Below, piece after piece: positions 11,928 to 23,360 of a DNA stretch of 64,000 nt. Each line of letters begins with the position of its first letter. The first letter of the stretch is position 1. The position numbers and the translations under genes were made by a program. Origin of the DNA: Rhytidiadelphus loreus (lineage: Eukaryota > Streptophyta > Bryopsida > Hypnales > Hylocomiaceae). The notes beneath the pieces are model-generated. The model made no database searches, had not been told where the DNA came from, and saw only the letters and a program-made list of their open reading frames with translations. The DNA is taken from assembly GCA_947034895.1 (NCBI GenBank), contig OX344762.1:72162981-72226980 (forward strand), given 5' to 3'.

Positions 11928-13433
11928 GTGAAGAAATGGCGGTCTACATGTGAACAAAAAAATGCTCTCATTTCTCAACAATCCAAAGAATTACAAGGCC
12001 TTCGAGAAAAAGAGCGTCAGACTTTCACATTGTCAGACATGGACGAAACCTTTGTTGAGCAGGATCCACATCACTTGGACAAGCTTGTTGGGGACCTCAC
12101 CAGCGATGTCATTCACCTTGCTCCCCCTGCCAAGCGTACGAAGCGTTCTTCAATTCTTCCAATGGCACCACTTCCGTTCGTCTCAAGAGATTCTAGCAAT
12201 CCGCACGTTGATGGTTTGCAAGGGACTCAGGATTCACTTTCGTTTCCTGCCATTCCACATCTACAATCATCAAAGGAACTTGATTTGGTTGAGGAAAATA
12301 GAATGCTTCGAGAGAAGTTGGCAGTGTTGGCAGCGACATACTATCATTGGAAGGTCGCGTGCATTCTCTCCGTGGATCGATCTCAACAAGTTGCGAAAGA
12401 GCTAGACAAAGTTTCGAAGAACTTTGTAGCAAATGCCCCTAAACGAGAGAATGGATTGACATCATGGGCATTGATGGAGGACATGTTTCCGGATAACATG
12501 TCCATGCTTGACGTGGCGGAAAAAAATGTCATAGACTGGGCACAAAATGGTTGGGACCATGGAAATTAGATGTCTAGTCACTTCAACGAAAAAGACCAAA
12601 GTCTATTGTGGCCAAAGCCAGCTCATTTCGTCTTGGATCATACCAAATGCCCCATATGTCTAGAACAATTTGGGCCAGAAGGAGGATGGGCACTTGGATC
12701 ATGTACACATGTGTACCATCCTCAGTGTCTCATCACTCAATGTCTGATTAGACGACGATGTGTAATTTGTGCAGCACCATTCCATGATCGCTTGTATACC
12801 ATGTTCAACTTGATGACTTACATGCCACCTTCTTGGGAACACAATAGAGACACGATGGCAGAGACACGATTTTGGGGACGAGACTTGCTTTGGAGTTGGC
12901 GAGAAGGCCTACATGATCAAGAAATGGGAGCTGCTGCCTCACAATTGAATTGGGAAACGGACCCGCGTGAAATTCTAAGAGTGGCATTCAACCTTATGGA
13001 AAAAGGAGCTCACAATGCAGGGAAGAGGGCGTTTTTTTTTCAATGCCTTGGTGGATATTTTGATAAGACATCCCAAACCTTCAAGTGGGGTGCTCATCCG
13101 GAAGGACACCGTTGGAATTTTGAAGGTGAACAAGGGGCTAATCGTGATGAAAATGCCACTCCAGAAGACTTGAATAGTATGGCTTACCTCGACTCAACAT
13201 ACGGGCCTTATTATCAAAGCCAAGCACTCGATTATCTATTGGAGTTACACTCTTCGCAAACTAAAAGGACACTTGAAGCTCTCAAGAACTCCAATGTCTT
13301 GGAATCTATTTTAGAAGCAGATGGACCTGCTTCAAGGACTCGTGCTAAGAAGAAACTCGTTGTTGGAGAGTCCAATGATTACGAACAAGGTGCAACGAGT
13401 GGTTCTCATAACAATCCAATGGACTTGAACTAA
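11928..13433 (+). pseudogene. Coiled-coil RING-H2 protein, 3' half (element 1)
   Basis: The frame is open from the CACTA boundary to a TAA at 13433, with one in-frame TAG at 12567-12569. The first part is Lys/Glu-rich helix. The second part carries a RING-H2 finger at about 12648-12772: CPICLEQF, CTHVYHPQC, CVICAAPF (C-x2-C, C-x-H-x2-H-x2-C, C-x2-C). The rest resembles the longer RING protein of element 2 in layout and in motifs such as FGPEG before the third cysteine. RING-H2 domains recruit E2 enzymes in ubiquitin transfer; that activity is inferred from the finger alone. The N-terminal half was separated by the CACTA insertion, so this copy is broken. Confidence 0.85.
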
Positions 13434-15105
13434 ATATTTCTATGAGATACTTACTTCAACGGTGGTTCTAGTTAATCGTAGTAGTATACAAGATGTAAGG
13501 CCCATAGTATAAGGGCCATAGTATATCCATACTCGCACAATGTAGTACTCTAGCAAAAGTTAGGGTTCAGATGTTGGCTTCTAAAACTATACCGCCTTGG
13601 CTGTGTATTGTACTACTATGCTTATGGACAACAACCTTCTATTGCTTTGGTTTTGAAGGTTTGGGCATACTTATACATTTGTAGCCTAAAATGTAATTGG
13701 TGAAATGCAAATACATTTGTTGTAATGCCTCGCACAATGATTCCATACACGGTCCCCACAAAATTGCTATCTTCAAATCTTTTAATGAATTTTTTCCTTT
13801 TGGATTTTTTTCTCATACAACATGTTTTGGTTTACATGGAAAAATTTGATTCATTCCATTCAGATTTTTTATGAGAAAGTTATGGACCATTTTCTTTGGC
13901 GGGCAACTTGAGTCTATAGCTTCTTCTTTTAAAAGTTGCTTGTAGGATTTGTTTCTCCAAGCAATTTCTACAATCTAAAAAAAAATTAGGTCCGGTCACA
14001 TAGTTAACTTCACTTGATAGCACACTCTCACCATTTTCATTTCATTTTAGAGATATTCATTATTTAAATTTTACAACTACATCTTACCTACTTCTACTCA
14101 ACAATTTCTTAAAGTATCCAAAATTATTTTTGAAAATTGTTTTTTTCCCACACATAACCATAGGATCTTACACCTTACTAGTATGAGAATGTGTGGAAAA
14201 AATTTCAGAATTTTTCATCTTACAGATTGCAAGATATCCGCATTTAGAGTGAAAAAAACAATTTTTTCAGCACATTGCTGGACTACATTATTTGACTTTT
14301 AACATTTTTCACTTTAATTTCTTGCACTACAGAGTTTTGAGCTTTAAACAAATATAGTGGAGAATTGAGTTGAGAGTCTAAATAAAAAAAAGGTTTTCAA
14401 AAAAACTTAATTTTCATTCTTAAAAAACTTGTAGAATAGAAGTACATATGAGATTGAATGAAAATCTATTTTCTTTCTAAGATAGAATTAAAATGCACTA
14501 ATCCCCACGGTCAAATTGTTGTGGCAAGCAAACTAAACCATGTCAAACTTCTTTTCTTGAACAATTGCCAAAATTGCGTTCCTAAATTAATCTTACAAGG
14601 TATTTTTCCCACCAGAAGCTCTAATTGCCCAATAAACAAGATTGTCCATAACTTTCTCATAAAATATCCAAATGAAATGAAAAAAAGCTTTCCGGATAGA
14701 CAAAATTATAATCTATGAGGGAAAAAAACTTAGAAAAATAAATTCAAATGCTTGTCACATTTTTTTGCTGCCCATTCTCCCCTGCTTTGGAGTTTGGACT
14801 ATATGGGCATAACTTTTGTTCCCGGGCACCGATTGGAAAAAAAGTTATATTACCACAAAGGTAATCGTTTTTTCTATCTTCAAATAAAGTTTCAAAAATT
14901 CAGTCCCAAATTTCAGCCCGTAGGTACCATCTCTGACATCCATTCTTGCAAAGACACCAAATTCATAGCCCTCGTATTCAAAATATAATAAAAACATATG
15001 TACATTTCAAAAACAAAGGTGTGAATTTCTTTATTCCACAAAACCTTTGGAAAATCAAAAATTGGAAGGCCAAATTGTTTTTTTCTACCACACTAGATCC
15101 AACCA
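13434..15105. other. AT-rich intergenic DNA
   Basis: Very AT-rich, with poly-A and poly-T runs. Short open frames (for example around 14458-14990) have biased, low-complexity translations and no motif. I see no gene, RNA or repeat here. Confidence 0.6.
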
Positions 15106-16605
15106 CTAAGCATTTTTTTCACTATTCACAAAGTCACTTTCTTTGGGCTCCGGTCTCATTCTTTGAAGTTCCGCACGGGTGGCACCTATGCCTTCATAGG
15201 CCCACTTGCGCCATTCCTTAAAATAAAGGATGTGGCGCTCCAAGTCCAATATGCCCTCGTGCAACAACTCTTGTTTTTTCTCCAGTAGCTTCACCAAATA
15301 AAAAAGCGTTGCTCTTTCTTCTGTATTGCTACCATAATCCGGAGCTAAAGCCAAGATGCCCTCTTTTTTGGCTTCTTTTAAGGCATCATCATAATATTCC
15401 ATCTCTAGCTCACGTATTTGAAGATTCAAGCTTCTCCTTTCGCTTTGATGGGACCATTTATCACGTTGCAAAAGATCAAGTTTATTTTGAAGCACCGCTA
15501 AATCATCGGAAATGTGTGCTCGCCCGTCTTCGATCTTCTTGAAATAATTTACTCTACTTTTGTTTAACTTAGAGTAAATCTTCTCATTTTCAGCAATGGT
15601 GTTTTTAGTCGCCTCTAACTCCTTCTTCAACCCATCCACAATAGTTGGATTCACTGGAAGATGTTGTACCTTCTCTTTCAAATTCATAAGATCCGCTACT
15701 GTTGAAGTCAAAGCTGCTCGTGCACTTTCGATCTTAGTGCCCAACATCTCCAAATTGTCTTCCGAATCATTGTCACTACTTCCGCTAGACCCAATGTCTG
15801 CACCAGAACGGTCCACATTGATCGGTACATGAACATCTTCGCTTTGTTTTTGAATCTTGGACAATGATTGCGGCTCCTCAAGCTTCCTCTTGCCCTTCTT
15901 GTCAACTTGAACGTCTTCAGCCGCCTCTTGTTTTTCTTTGCCAATGTCTTCGTCGTCACTCTCAAAAGAATATCCATCGTATTCGTGAGTGTGCTCATCT
16001 GAGCTAGAAGTTGAAGACCATTGAACTTGGTCATCACCAACAGCCAACTTGCCAAGCTTTGCCTCTAAAAGCTTCTGATTTGCTTGAAGAAGTCCTTCTT
16101 CATCCAGCACTATCGGTCTGTCCGGGCGGTCACCGATAGGAAGCTCCTTCAAGGTTGTCCAATCTACCTTTTTCTTCAATTGAACTTCAACGTACACCAT
16201 TTGCACAAGATAGAAAGAGAAGTTGTCATTTCGATAAGGCTGGGACTCCAAATAGAGTTGCTGCCATACCTCCAAACACCTTCGCTGGAAGACAACACTC
16301 TTGCAGTAAGCCAAATTTGCCTTATTAGACTTCACGTGCAAAGGGTGTCGCCAAAACGGGAACAACTTGTTGATGTGGCACCAATCCACATATTTGTTTA
16401 CAGTTTCATATGTCCAAGGCTCTGGTTCTACTTCCCATCCCAAAAAGGCCTTCATCTTTGGATGCAACAAGATGGGTACATGCTTCTTGCGAGGTTTGCC
16501 GCTCCTTTTACGATCCTTGTCACGAACCGCCTTTTTGTTGAGCCGAAGTCGGTATCTTGACATACCGTGTGGCGGTTGAGAGTCCTCGCCCTCCATAACG
16601 ATCAC
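15106..16605 (-). CDS. MVYAE/VDW-domain coiled-coil protein (element 1)
   Basis: A 499-residue intact frame. Residues of about 65-150 form the domain shared by four genes in this window: KYVDWCHINKLFPFW, a second conserved block QMVYVEVQL and VDWTTL shortly after. An acidic Ser-rich linker follows (SSTSSSDE), then long heptad-like helices rich in Lys, Glu and Leu up to the end. The N-terminus is basic (RLRLNKKAVRDKDRKRSG), so nuclear targeting is possible. I know of no family name. The start at 16605 is the first ATG; methionines at about 16596 and 16563 are alternatives. It is transcribed away from the array at 16905-17265 and the conserved block at 16800-16875. Function unknown. Confidence 0.85.
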   Translation of the reverse strand: MIVMEGEDSQPPHGMSRYRLRLNKKAVRDKDRKRSGKPRKKHVPILLHPKMKAFLGWEVEPEPWTYETVNKYVDWCHINKLFPFWRHPLHVKSNKANLAYCKSVVFQRRCLEVWQQLYLESQPYRNDNFSFYLVQMVYVEVQLKKKVDWTTLKELPIGDRPDRPIVLDEEGLLQANQKLLEAKLGKLAVGDDQVQWSSTSSSDEHTHEYDGYSFESDDEDIGKEKQEAAEDVQVDKKGKRKLEEPQSLSKIQKQSEDVHVPINVDRSGADIGSSGSSDNDSEDNLEMLGTKIESARAALTSTVADLMNLKEKVQHLPVNPTIVDGLKKELEATKNTIAENEKIYSKLNKSRVNYFKKIEDGRAHISDDLAVLQNKLDLLQRDKWSHQSERRSLNLQIRELEMEYYDDALKEAKKEGILALAPDYGSNTEERATLFYLVKLLEKKQELLHEGILDLERHILYFKEWRKWAYEGIGATRAELQRMRPEPKESDFVNSEKNA

Positions 16606-16799
16606 TTCGTCTCAAAAGTAGCCAACTAAGTACTATGCAGTTTAGGGTTGCAAGCCTAAACTGTAGGTGTAAAAAATGCTAAACGTAATCCTATCACATT
16701 TAACATTTACAAAAATACAATGTTCTCGTGAAACACCCTATGTCATCCAAGCATGAATAAAATGAGCTGTGCAAAGGGACAAAAATCCCCCTCCACAAC

Positions 16800-16875
16800 T
16801 CAAACCCCTAGCTTCTGTGCACGCATTCAGCCACGTCAGCAGGTGAAAGACAGTGCGCAGAATGCCAGGGAAAAT
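16800..16875 (-). promoter_or_regulatory. Conserved 5' block upstream of an element 1 gene
   Basis: Read in gene sense it holds GCGCACTGTCTTTCACCTGC, then GTGGCTGAATGCGTG. The same block, with small changes, lies upstream of the kinase gene (20690-20765), of an orphan site (22985-23040) and of the 25381 gene (25185-25260). It always sits between the GACCCGCAGTCGCC array and the start codon, 80-250 bp from the ATG, which suits a core promoter or 5' leader. Confidence 0.65.
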
Positions 16876-16904
16876 TTAATGGCGACTGCGGGTGGAGGAG
16901 AACG

Positions 16905-17265
16905 CTGATGTACCCGAGGTCGCCCCTGGGGCGCGTGCGGGTCCTGAAGTGGGGCGAGTGCGGATCAACCCAGTGCTCCAGGGCGACCGCGGGTCCTGAA
17001 GTGGGGCGACTGCGGATCAGCGCAAGTGCTCCAGGGCGACCGCGGGTCCTAGAGTGGGGCGACTGCGGGTCTGGACAGGTGCTCCAACGCGACCGCAGGT
17101 CGAAGGAGCCCGGGCGAGTGGGCGACCGCGGGTCCAGGGCGACTTCGGGTCCAGGGCGACTGCGGGTCCTAGGCGACCGCGGGTCCACTTTGCGAAGGCG
17201 ACCGCGGGTCCTGGGCGACAGCGAGTCCTGGGCGACCTCGGGTCCCAGGCGACCGCGGGTCCATC
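16905..17265 (-). repeat. GACCCGCAGTCGCC word array (element 1)
   Basis: About 20 copies of a word read on the plus strand as GGCGAC[CT]GCGGGTC, at irregular 14-40 bp spacing. In the sense of the downstream gene (minus) it is GACCCGCAGTCGCC. The spacing is too irregular for a simple tandem duplication and the core is CpG-rich, as expected of clustered protein-binding sites. Open frames through it are artefacts of the repeat. Confidence 0.85.
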
Positions 17266-17269
17266 TATT

Positions 17270-19020
17270 AATGCATGGACTTTTCTTTTCTTTCTTAGTA
17301 CATGTTTATAGATTGTGATATTTTTTTCCATTTTTCCTTGCGCTGGGAAAGTGGCGATACTAAATGTTACGGAGGGGCTCCAAGCTTCAACATTCATCCA
17401 CGTACTGGATAGAAAATGTGATACTAAGTGTCTAAAATTCTATTTTCATTTACATTGTGGCGATTTCATCGAAGACTTTTCTAGAGTTGAAGTTTTTCTA
17501 GCAATTTCATCCAAAATTTTCCTAAAAAATTCCTATAGCTTATAGCTAGCCTAAATTTTTTGTTGCTTTTGAGCAACAAATCTCAAGGGAAAAAAAAAGG
17601 ATTGTGAGCTCAATCCCATTTGTGTTGCAAAATTTATGGAATACTAGTTTATACTTTATACTATATTTGGGGAGCCATTAGGGTTGAGGTCGGTTGTGGT
17701 ACAAATGGATTCCTTATTGATTATCTGAACAAAAGTTAAATCTTTGCAATTGTTTTAGAAGAAGTTCTTGTTAACTAATTTTTTTCTTATTAATTAATTT
17801 CATTGTTAATTCTTAATTTTATTGTAAATGACTTATTTCATTGTTAATGACTAATTTTATTGTTAATAACTAATTCAATTGTTAATAACCAATGTTATGA
17901 TTATTAAGTATTAACCATTGCAATTGTAACAATAATGTCTTTGTAATTGTTTTGACATGAGATGTTCATTATGTATTTTTGGATGTAGACTCAAATTACA
18001 TACTATGTTACACACACTAATTTTGGTAAATTACATGCCTAATAACTAAATTTCTTGTACGGACACAAATCTATAAATGAAAGTCATTGTTGGACTTATA
18101 TCATACTCCAACCATCTATGAAAGAATGTGTGTTTTTATCAATTTGGATGACATATACCAAAAAAAAGAATATGGTAGGAAAACATTATGCTACTAGGAA
18201 TAATATATATGGTAAAACCAGATTTACATTTATTATTGAATTCATCCAAGTTTTCTCGAATTGCGTGTTTAATAAATGACAAAGATTATGGCTACATATC
18301 TTTTTTGCAATATCCACTCTTGTTTCATTGTCTCAAAAAAAAAAAGGGGTCGCAAGAAGTCAATGAACTTCCTTTTTCCAAATAAAATAAATAGGAAGAG
18401 AGCGAAAAAGGTTAAATAAATAAATAAAAACATCTCTCATCTATTTTGAAATAGGTAAAGTACGAATAAAAAGGAAAAGTCTAAAAAAGTCTAAAATGTA
18501 TGTTTCCTATATTTGAATTAGAATAAATAGGAAAAAAAAAAAAACTTGCTTTTATTTTTGGAAATAGAAAAAATAATAAGAGAATGTAAATGATGTATGG
18601 CTTACATTTTTTTAGGGATTGAAAAAACAACTATTTGAATTCAATGACCATGAAAGTAAAACTCCTTTCAAGTGCATACTAGCACATTTTATTCAAGAAA
18701 TAATACAAGTCTTCAACATCAATTACCAACTAATTTATTTTCATTTTCTTATTTTCCTTGCGTCCATTATATACTACGGAATCAAAAAGGACCAAGAACA
18801 TTTGAATTCAAAAGTTGTTATACTTTGCATAACAATGTGTAAAAGGCCATATTCAATATATACAATTTGACAAATAGCCCATTGAGTAATTGTTTTTCTA
18901 AAGACAAGGCGCGTAGCATAAAATTCCTTCATATATTATAGGAAAATATTACAAAGTAAGCAACACATAATTGGCCACCAAGCTCATTGCTTGCAGCACT
19001 AAACTCTTGCTCTAGACTAT
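17270..19020. other. AT-rich intergenic DNA
   Basis: No convincing coding signal. About 17795-17900 has a loose repeat of TTGTTAAT-type words; about 18410-18600 is purine-rich and A-rich. Nothing else seen. Confidence 0.6.
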
Positions 19021-19024
19021 CCTA

Positions 19025-20617
19025 TTACAAAGGTGAGTCTCGGAACACCAATTCGGGGGGCATCATGGACCATGGTGGAGACATAAGGGAATTTGTGATC
19101 TCTATACATGTTGGTCTCTTCTTTGGGTCAGTGTTCACGAGTTCACGCAACTTCATTCCAAAGTACATTGATCCCTCGCGGTTCTTGAACAAATCCTTGT
19201 CCCAATCGTCCATATCACCAATTCTCATCCATTCGGTCAACTTCCCAATAGAATACGAGTCTGACTGTTGCGTATATTTATACCGTTGTTGCATGATCGG
19301 TATGCTTGTATCGGAATTTGGAGGTCCATATGCATAAAACAACTCCGGGGCAACCCACCAACGACCTTCTCGGTATTGATCCCTCTTGGCCTCAGATGGC
19401 TTTCCAAAATGTGAAGGCGCGTTTTCGTCAAAACGACTTGATATTCCAAAATCACAAATTCCAATGTTGATTATGTCGTTTGAATAATCCGGAAAATGCA
19501 ACATGATGTTCATGGGAGACAAGTCATTGTGTAGCACGCGGCACTTGTGCATGAGATTTGTCACATATACTAAAGCCCATGCCAACTTTGCCTTGTGCCT
19601 TCGGAAGAGACCAAGTTCTTTTTGTTTCTCTTCAGGAAGTCTTGTGGCTTTTTGCATTTCATGCCAGTCAATGGTTGGTGATACAGAACGATCTAAATGC
19701 CTCAACTCATTCAAATGGCCCCCATTCCACCACAAAGTGTACGCTTCATTCGTGCGAGAATGAATGGCAAAAAACTTAATGATGCCAGGGTGGTTCAAGG
19801 GGCATGCAAGGGCCTCCATGGATCGTTGCGCTCTCCCCTCGCGCGGGTTTATTGCCTTGGATACTTTCCCAGCAAAAGCGATGTAGCTTGGAATTGTATC
19901 CATTCCTTCAATGCGTACCTTACGCACTTTTGCATACCCCCCTTCACGTTCAAAAGCACTAAGAGGCACCACTTTCGCCATATCGGGGATCCACGTGATA
20001 CACAATCCACCATCTCGTGCAAATGCTGCCTGCACCGCTGCATTTTTCCACTTAAAACCCCTTGCCGAGCCTCTTGCCAATTTCTTCACTACGTTGGACC
20101 ACCACTCCATTTTTTGGCGGAATGCCTTGATGTCTTCTGATTCCTCTACTATCGGAAGAAACGGTCGATGTTCCTCCATCAATTTCTTGGTATTGAACAT
20201 CACCGCTTTCAATGTGTTATCAAGCCATTCAAATAGTCTCGAAGAATATGTCAAGTCAATGTCTGCGAAATCATCGGATCCCTTTAGCTTGGTTAAAATC
20301 CGTGCTTGTAAATCGTTTGGCAAGGCCACACTACCAGTTGTAGGACACCTCAAATAGCTTGCCTCCAAGAATTGTACACTTTTCCCTGCGTACCACTGGA
20401 GACACGCTTCGTATGCATATCGGGTATAACTTGGGGGAGGATAGTTGGAGTCCTTGTCATGTGCTGACTTCTGCTTCTTGCCCTTCCGTCGCTCTTGACT
20501 CCCTCCTTCTTCGTTTTCATTTACAGCTATCGGAACCTCGAAAAAAATTGGATCATCAAGGTCCAGATCCCATAAAGACTTTCTCCTTGTAGTGTTGCCT
20601 TCATGTGGAAAAGCCAT
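19025..20617 (-). CDS. Protein kinase (element 1)
   Basis: A 530-residue intact frame with a good start context (ACAACATGG). The N-terminal ~220 residues match, in arrangement, those of the kinase in element 2. The kinase domain follows: a glycine-loop region (EREGGYAKVRKVRIEG), a candidate ATP-binding lysine (FAGKVSK), the catalytic loop HNDLSPMNIMLHF with aspartate and asparagine present, the metal-binding CDFGIS, and VAPE as the APE motif. All key residues are visible, so it is probably catalytically active on Ser/Thr or Tyr; the substrate is unknown. It is not a close match to any plant kinase group I recognise. It ends in TAA followed at once by TAG. The upstream block and array match those of its neighbours. 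Confidence 0.88.
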   Translation of the reverse strand: MAFPHEGNTTRRKSLWDLDLDDPIFFEVPIAVNENEEGGSQERRKGKKQKSAHDKDSNYPPPSYTRYAYEACLQWYAGKSVQFLEASYLRCPTTGSVALPNDLQARILTKLKGSDDFADIDLTYSSRLFEWLDNTLKAVMFNTKKLMEEHRPFLPIVEESEDIKAFRQKMEWWSNVVKKLARGSARGFKWKNAAVQAAFARDGGLCITWIPDMAKVVPLSAFEREGGYAKVRKVRIEGMDTIPSYIAFAGKVSKAINPREGRAQRSMEALACPLNHPGIIKFFAIHSRTNEAYTLWWNGGHLNELRHLDRSVSPTIDWHEMQKATRLPEEKQKELGLFRRHKAKLAWALVYVTNLMHKCRVLHNDLSPMNIMLHFPDYSNDIINIGICDFGISSRFDENAPSHFGKPSEAKRDQYREGRWWVAPELFYAYGPPNSDTSIPIMQQRYKYTQQSDSYSIGKLTEWMRIGDMDDWDKDLFKNREGSMYFGMKLRELVNTDPKKRPTCIEITNSLMSPPWSMMPPELVFRDSPL

Positions 20618-20689
20618 GTTGTACTTAGGAACAATTCAAAACCGTAGTTCAAAATTCGTAGATTGAAAGGGTAAAAATTCCCCCCCCAA

Positions 20690-20765
20690 TTGAAACCCCA
20701 GCCCACGGGCACGCATCCAGCCACCTGAAGGTAGGTGAAAGACAGTGCGCAAGGCTAAAGTAAGG
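20690..20765 (-). promoter_or_regulatory. Conserved 5' block upstream of the kinase gene
   Basis: In gene sense: GCGCACTGTCTTTCACCTAC, then GGTGGCTGGATGCGTGCCC. It lies about 80-150 bp before the kinase start, between the ATG and the array at 20800-20960. Same block as at 16800, 22985 and 25185. Confidence 0.65.
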
Positions 20766-20799
20766 TGAGAATCGAAAGTGGGGCTAACGCTTAAGTACC

Positions 20800-20960
20800 C
20801 GAAGTCGCCTCAGGGCGCGTGCGTTTGGGTGACTGCGGGTCGGGAGGGGGCGACTGCGGGTCTGAAGACAGCGGGAATGGGCGACTGCGCGTTTTTGGAG
20901 CGCTGAAATGGACGACTGCGCATCAAGGGCGACTGCGGATCGTGGGCGACCGCGGGTACC
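20800..20960 (-). repeat. GACCCGCAGTCGCC word array upstream of the kinase
   Basis: About eight copies in the plus-strand form GGCGACTGCGGGTC and variants. Orientation is sense with respect to the minus-strand kinase gene. Confidence 0.8.
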
Positions 20961-21007
20961 AACTAAACCATCCCGAAACTTGCACACGCGATCGCCCACA
21001 AAGAAGT

Positions 21008-21190
21008 CTCTTCGACCCGCAGTCACCCCCTACACGCAGTCGCCTCACTGGAGATTGAGTTTGCATTTTCCAGAAAATTAGTCTCCCTCCTTGACCCGCA
21101 GTCGCCCCCTACGCGCAGTCGCCCTGATTCAAATGTGTTTTTTGCTTCGTCGATGACCCACGGTCGCCCCTGACCCGAGGTCGCCCTAAA
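21008..21190 (+). repeat. Word array in the opposite orientation
   Basis: About seven copies of GACCCGCAGTCGCCCC on the plus strand, facing away from the array at 20800-20960, so the two could pair as a long imperfect inverted repeat. No plus-strand gene follows; it may be the 5' end of a lost gene copy. Confidence 0.75.
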
Positions 21191-21482
21191 CCAACAACCA
21201 ATCTGACCCAACACTAATTAGCATCTGCAGCATATTCTAATTGATTTTTCCTTATCTCACATCCAAAATTGGTAATAAATGTTAGGCGTCAGTTCATATC
21301 AAAGACATAGCAAGGCAATGGAAGAATTATTCTCACAATGTGAAGGGTTTCCCAAACCCTAAACCCTAGACCTTGGAAAACAATAATACAACTTTTATCT
21401 AGAATCAAATCCTTAAACCTACATAAAATACTTACACATCCTACACGAGATGTAGTGTTTTAGACCTAAAACAGAATCATGT

Positions 21483-21787
21483 CTTTTTTGTCTTGTTGAA
21501 TTTGTAAACAAAATGGAGGAAGTAACATATGATTAAAGGGAATTAGAAACAATAAGGGAGAGGTCCCAAAAAAAACACCATCTCGTGAATCATGCCCAAA
21601 TAAATCTAATTACACCTCCCCACTATTAGAATGTATATAAAACTTTCATTTGGAACTTCTTGCCAAAGGAGTGTTGGAGAGCTAATGCAAAACCTAGGAT
21701 TTGTTTGTCTTGTTGAATTTGTAAACAAAATGGAGGAAGTAACATATGATTAAAGGGAATTAGAAACAATAAGGGAGAGGGGTCCCA
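21483..21787. repeat. Two direct copies of an ~85-bp sequence
   Basis: The stretch beginning GTCTTGTTGAATTTGTAAAC occurs at about 21491-21572 and again at about 21706-21781, nearly identical, about 216 bp apart. It points to a recent local duplication. The DNA between is AT-rich without genes. Confidence 0.8.
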
Positions 21788-21819
21788 AAAAAAAAATTAA
21801 TCTTGTGAAACATGCCCAT

Positions 21820-22135
21820 ACCCGCAGTCGCCCAAAGCGTAGTCGCCCTAGAACCCCAGGTTTGATTTTGGAAGTGATCTGGGGACCCGCAGTCGCCCCC
21901 TACGCGCAGTCGCCCTAATTGAAGGGGGGAGATTGCATTTTCGAAATTTTTGGTGTCTCCCACCTTGACCCGCACTCGCCCCCTACACGCAGTCACCCTG
22001 ATTGAAGGGGGGAGATTGCATTTTGAATTAGTTAGGTTGCTCCCACCTTGACCCGCAGTCGCCCCCTACGCGTAGTCGCCCTGATAGAGGGCGGAAAAGT
22101 ATTTGGTGTCTCCCTCCCCTTCCAGTCGCCCATCC
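21820..22135 (+). repeat. Word array, plus orientation, interrupted
   Basis: Several groups of GACCCGCAGTCGCCCCCTACGCGCAGTCGCC-type words separated by a short repeated spacer (GGGGGGAGATTGCATTTT at about 21925 and 22006). No gene follows in sense; it appears to be a duplicated promoter fragment. Confidence 0.75.
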
Positions 22136-22984
22136 TGCAGCAAATAAGCACTAATAGTGAGATGAAATGTCCACCACCAACTATCCAACTAGAAATGTTC
22201 ATTAATACATGTTCATTTCATTATTCAAGGATTCAAATCACCTATACAAAATGAAGGGCAATATTTTACTCACCCATTTTGTTGGCTTGGAAATGGCCTT
22301 TGGACTCATTGCATTGGCCATAATGAGCAAAGCAATACAATTTGTAGCCTTTCCAAAAGTCCTTAATCCTATTTCAAAGATCACAAATCAATTCCAATAG
22401 AATAGTCATTGTCATGGTGATTCTCCCACCTATTAAAAAGACATTGTCTACAATACAAGTGGATGACAATAAGGAAGTCAAACGCAAACTAAACAAATTT
22501 TTACCGGAAATATTCATGGTCGAGAATAATTATGACTTCCTCTGAGCACTTGCTAAATTGAACACCTGCCATTAAGCCTGTAAGGAGCCAAATAACTAAT
22601 CATTAGCAATGCAAGAAGATTAAATTTGAATAGGCTACATAACAATTGAGGCCCCCCTACGTTACTATAACACCCAAAAATGAAAGAGAATCAATGAAGA
22701 ACCAAATGAATCATTTTCATTTGAATTGCTAATTGTTTTAAATGTGAATTTAGTGTACCCTTTTTCGGTGACTTCACACCCATTTGTGTGTGCATCCTTA
22801 TTATTCAACAACTTTGCCACAATGAATGCAATTGCCGTTTCAAGGCCCTCTACATCAAATGGCTTTGATATTCTCACTATCCTAAACTAATGGAAAAGAT
22901 TTTGGGTTCATTGAAGTATACAAGAAGTGTCTGCTGTATTGTTGGCTGTTTGTGGGAAACCAAAAAAACCATGAGACCTCCACA
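22136..22984. other. AT-rich spacer without recognised gene
   Basis: A 70-codon minus-strand frame at 22665-22877 lies downstream of the orphan promoter block at 22985 and could be a remnant of a gene, but it has no motif I recognise. Confidence 0.4.
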
Positions 22985-23330
22985 ACATTGGGCCCACATT
23001 CAGCCACTACAAGGTAGGTGAACTACAAGGCGCAGTTATGAAAATTATGGACCACAGGCTGGAACAGCCCATGAAATACCCGCGGTCGCCAAGGGCGCAT
23101 GCGCTAACCCTAACACGGATACTAGGGCGACAGCGCATGGGGCGACTGCGCGTGGGGCGACCGCGGGTCCGGTCCAAGGATCCCTCGCGTCTTTCAAGGG
23201 CGACCTCGGGTGAGGGCGACCTCGGATCAGGGCGACCGCAGGTCAGGGTGACCTCGGATCCTCGAGGGGGAAACACATTTCAAAATCCCCCCTCCATTAG
23301 GGCGACTGCGCATAGGGGGCGATTGTAGGT
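22985..23330 (-). promoter_or_regulatory. Orphan element 1 promoter: conserved block plus word array
   Basis: The block (CCTACCTTGTAGTGGCTGAA in minus sense) lies at about 23002-23022 and the array of CGACCGCGGGTC variants at about 23080-23330. The pair has the same order and orientation as the promoters at 16800 and 20690, but no matching long gene follows on the minus strand, so it seems orphaned. Confidence 0.6.
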
Positions 23331-23360
23331 CAAGGAGAAAATGCAAACTCCTTGACCCTA

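Noticed and set aside
16905..17265. CRISPR array
   Set aside because: Repeat spacing is irregular, spacers are not unique fixed-length units, there are no cas genes, and the genome is eukaryotic.
16808..17397. Open frames through the word arrays here and at 31742-32196, 42235-42650, 46461-47015, 48257-48706 and 60331-60820 (5' part)
   Set aside because: Repetitive Arg/Pro/Ser/Gly translations in several frames at once; they are products of the repeat words.
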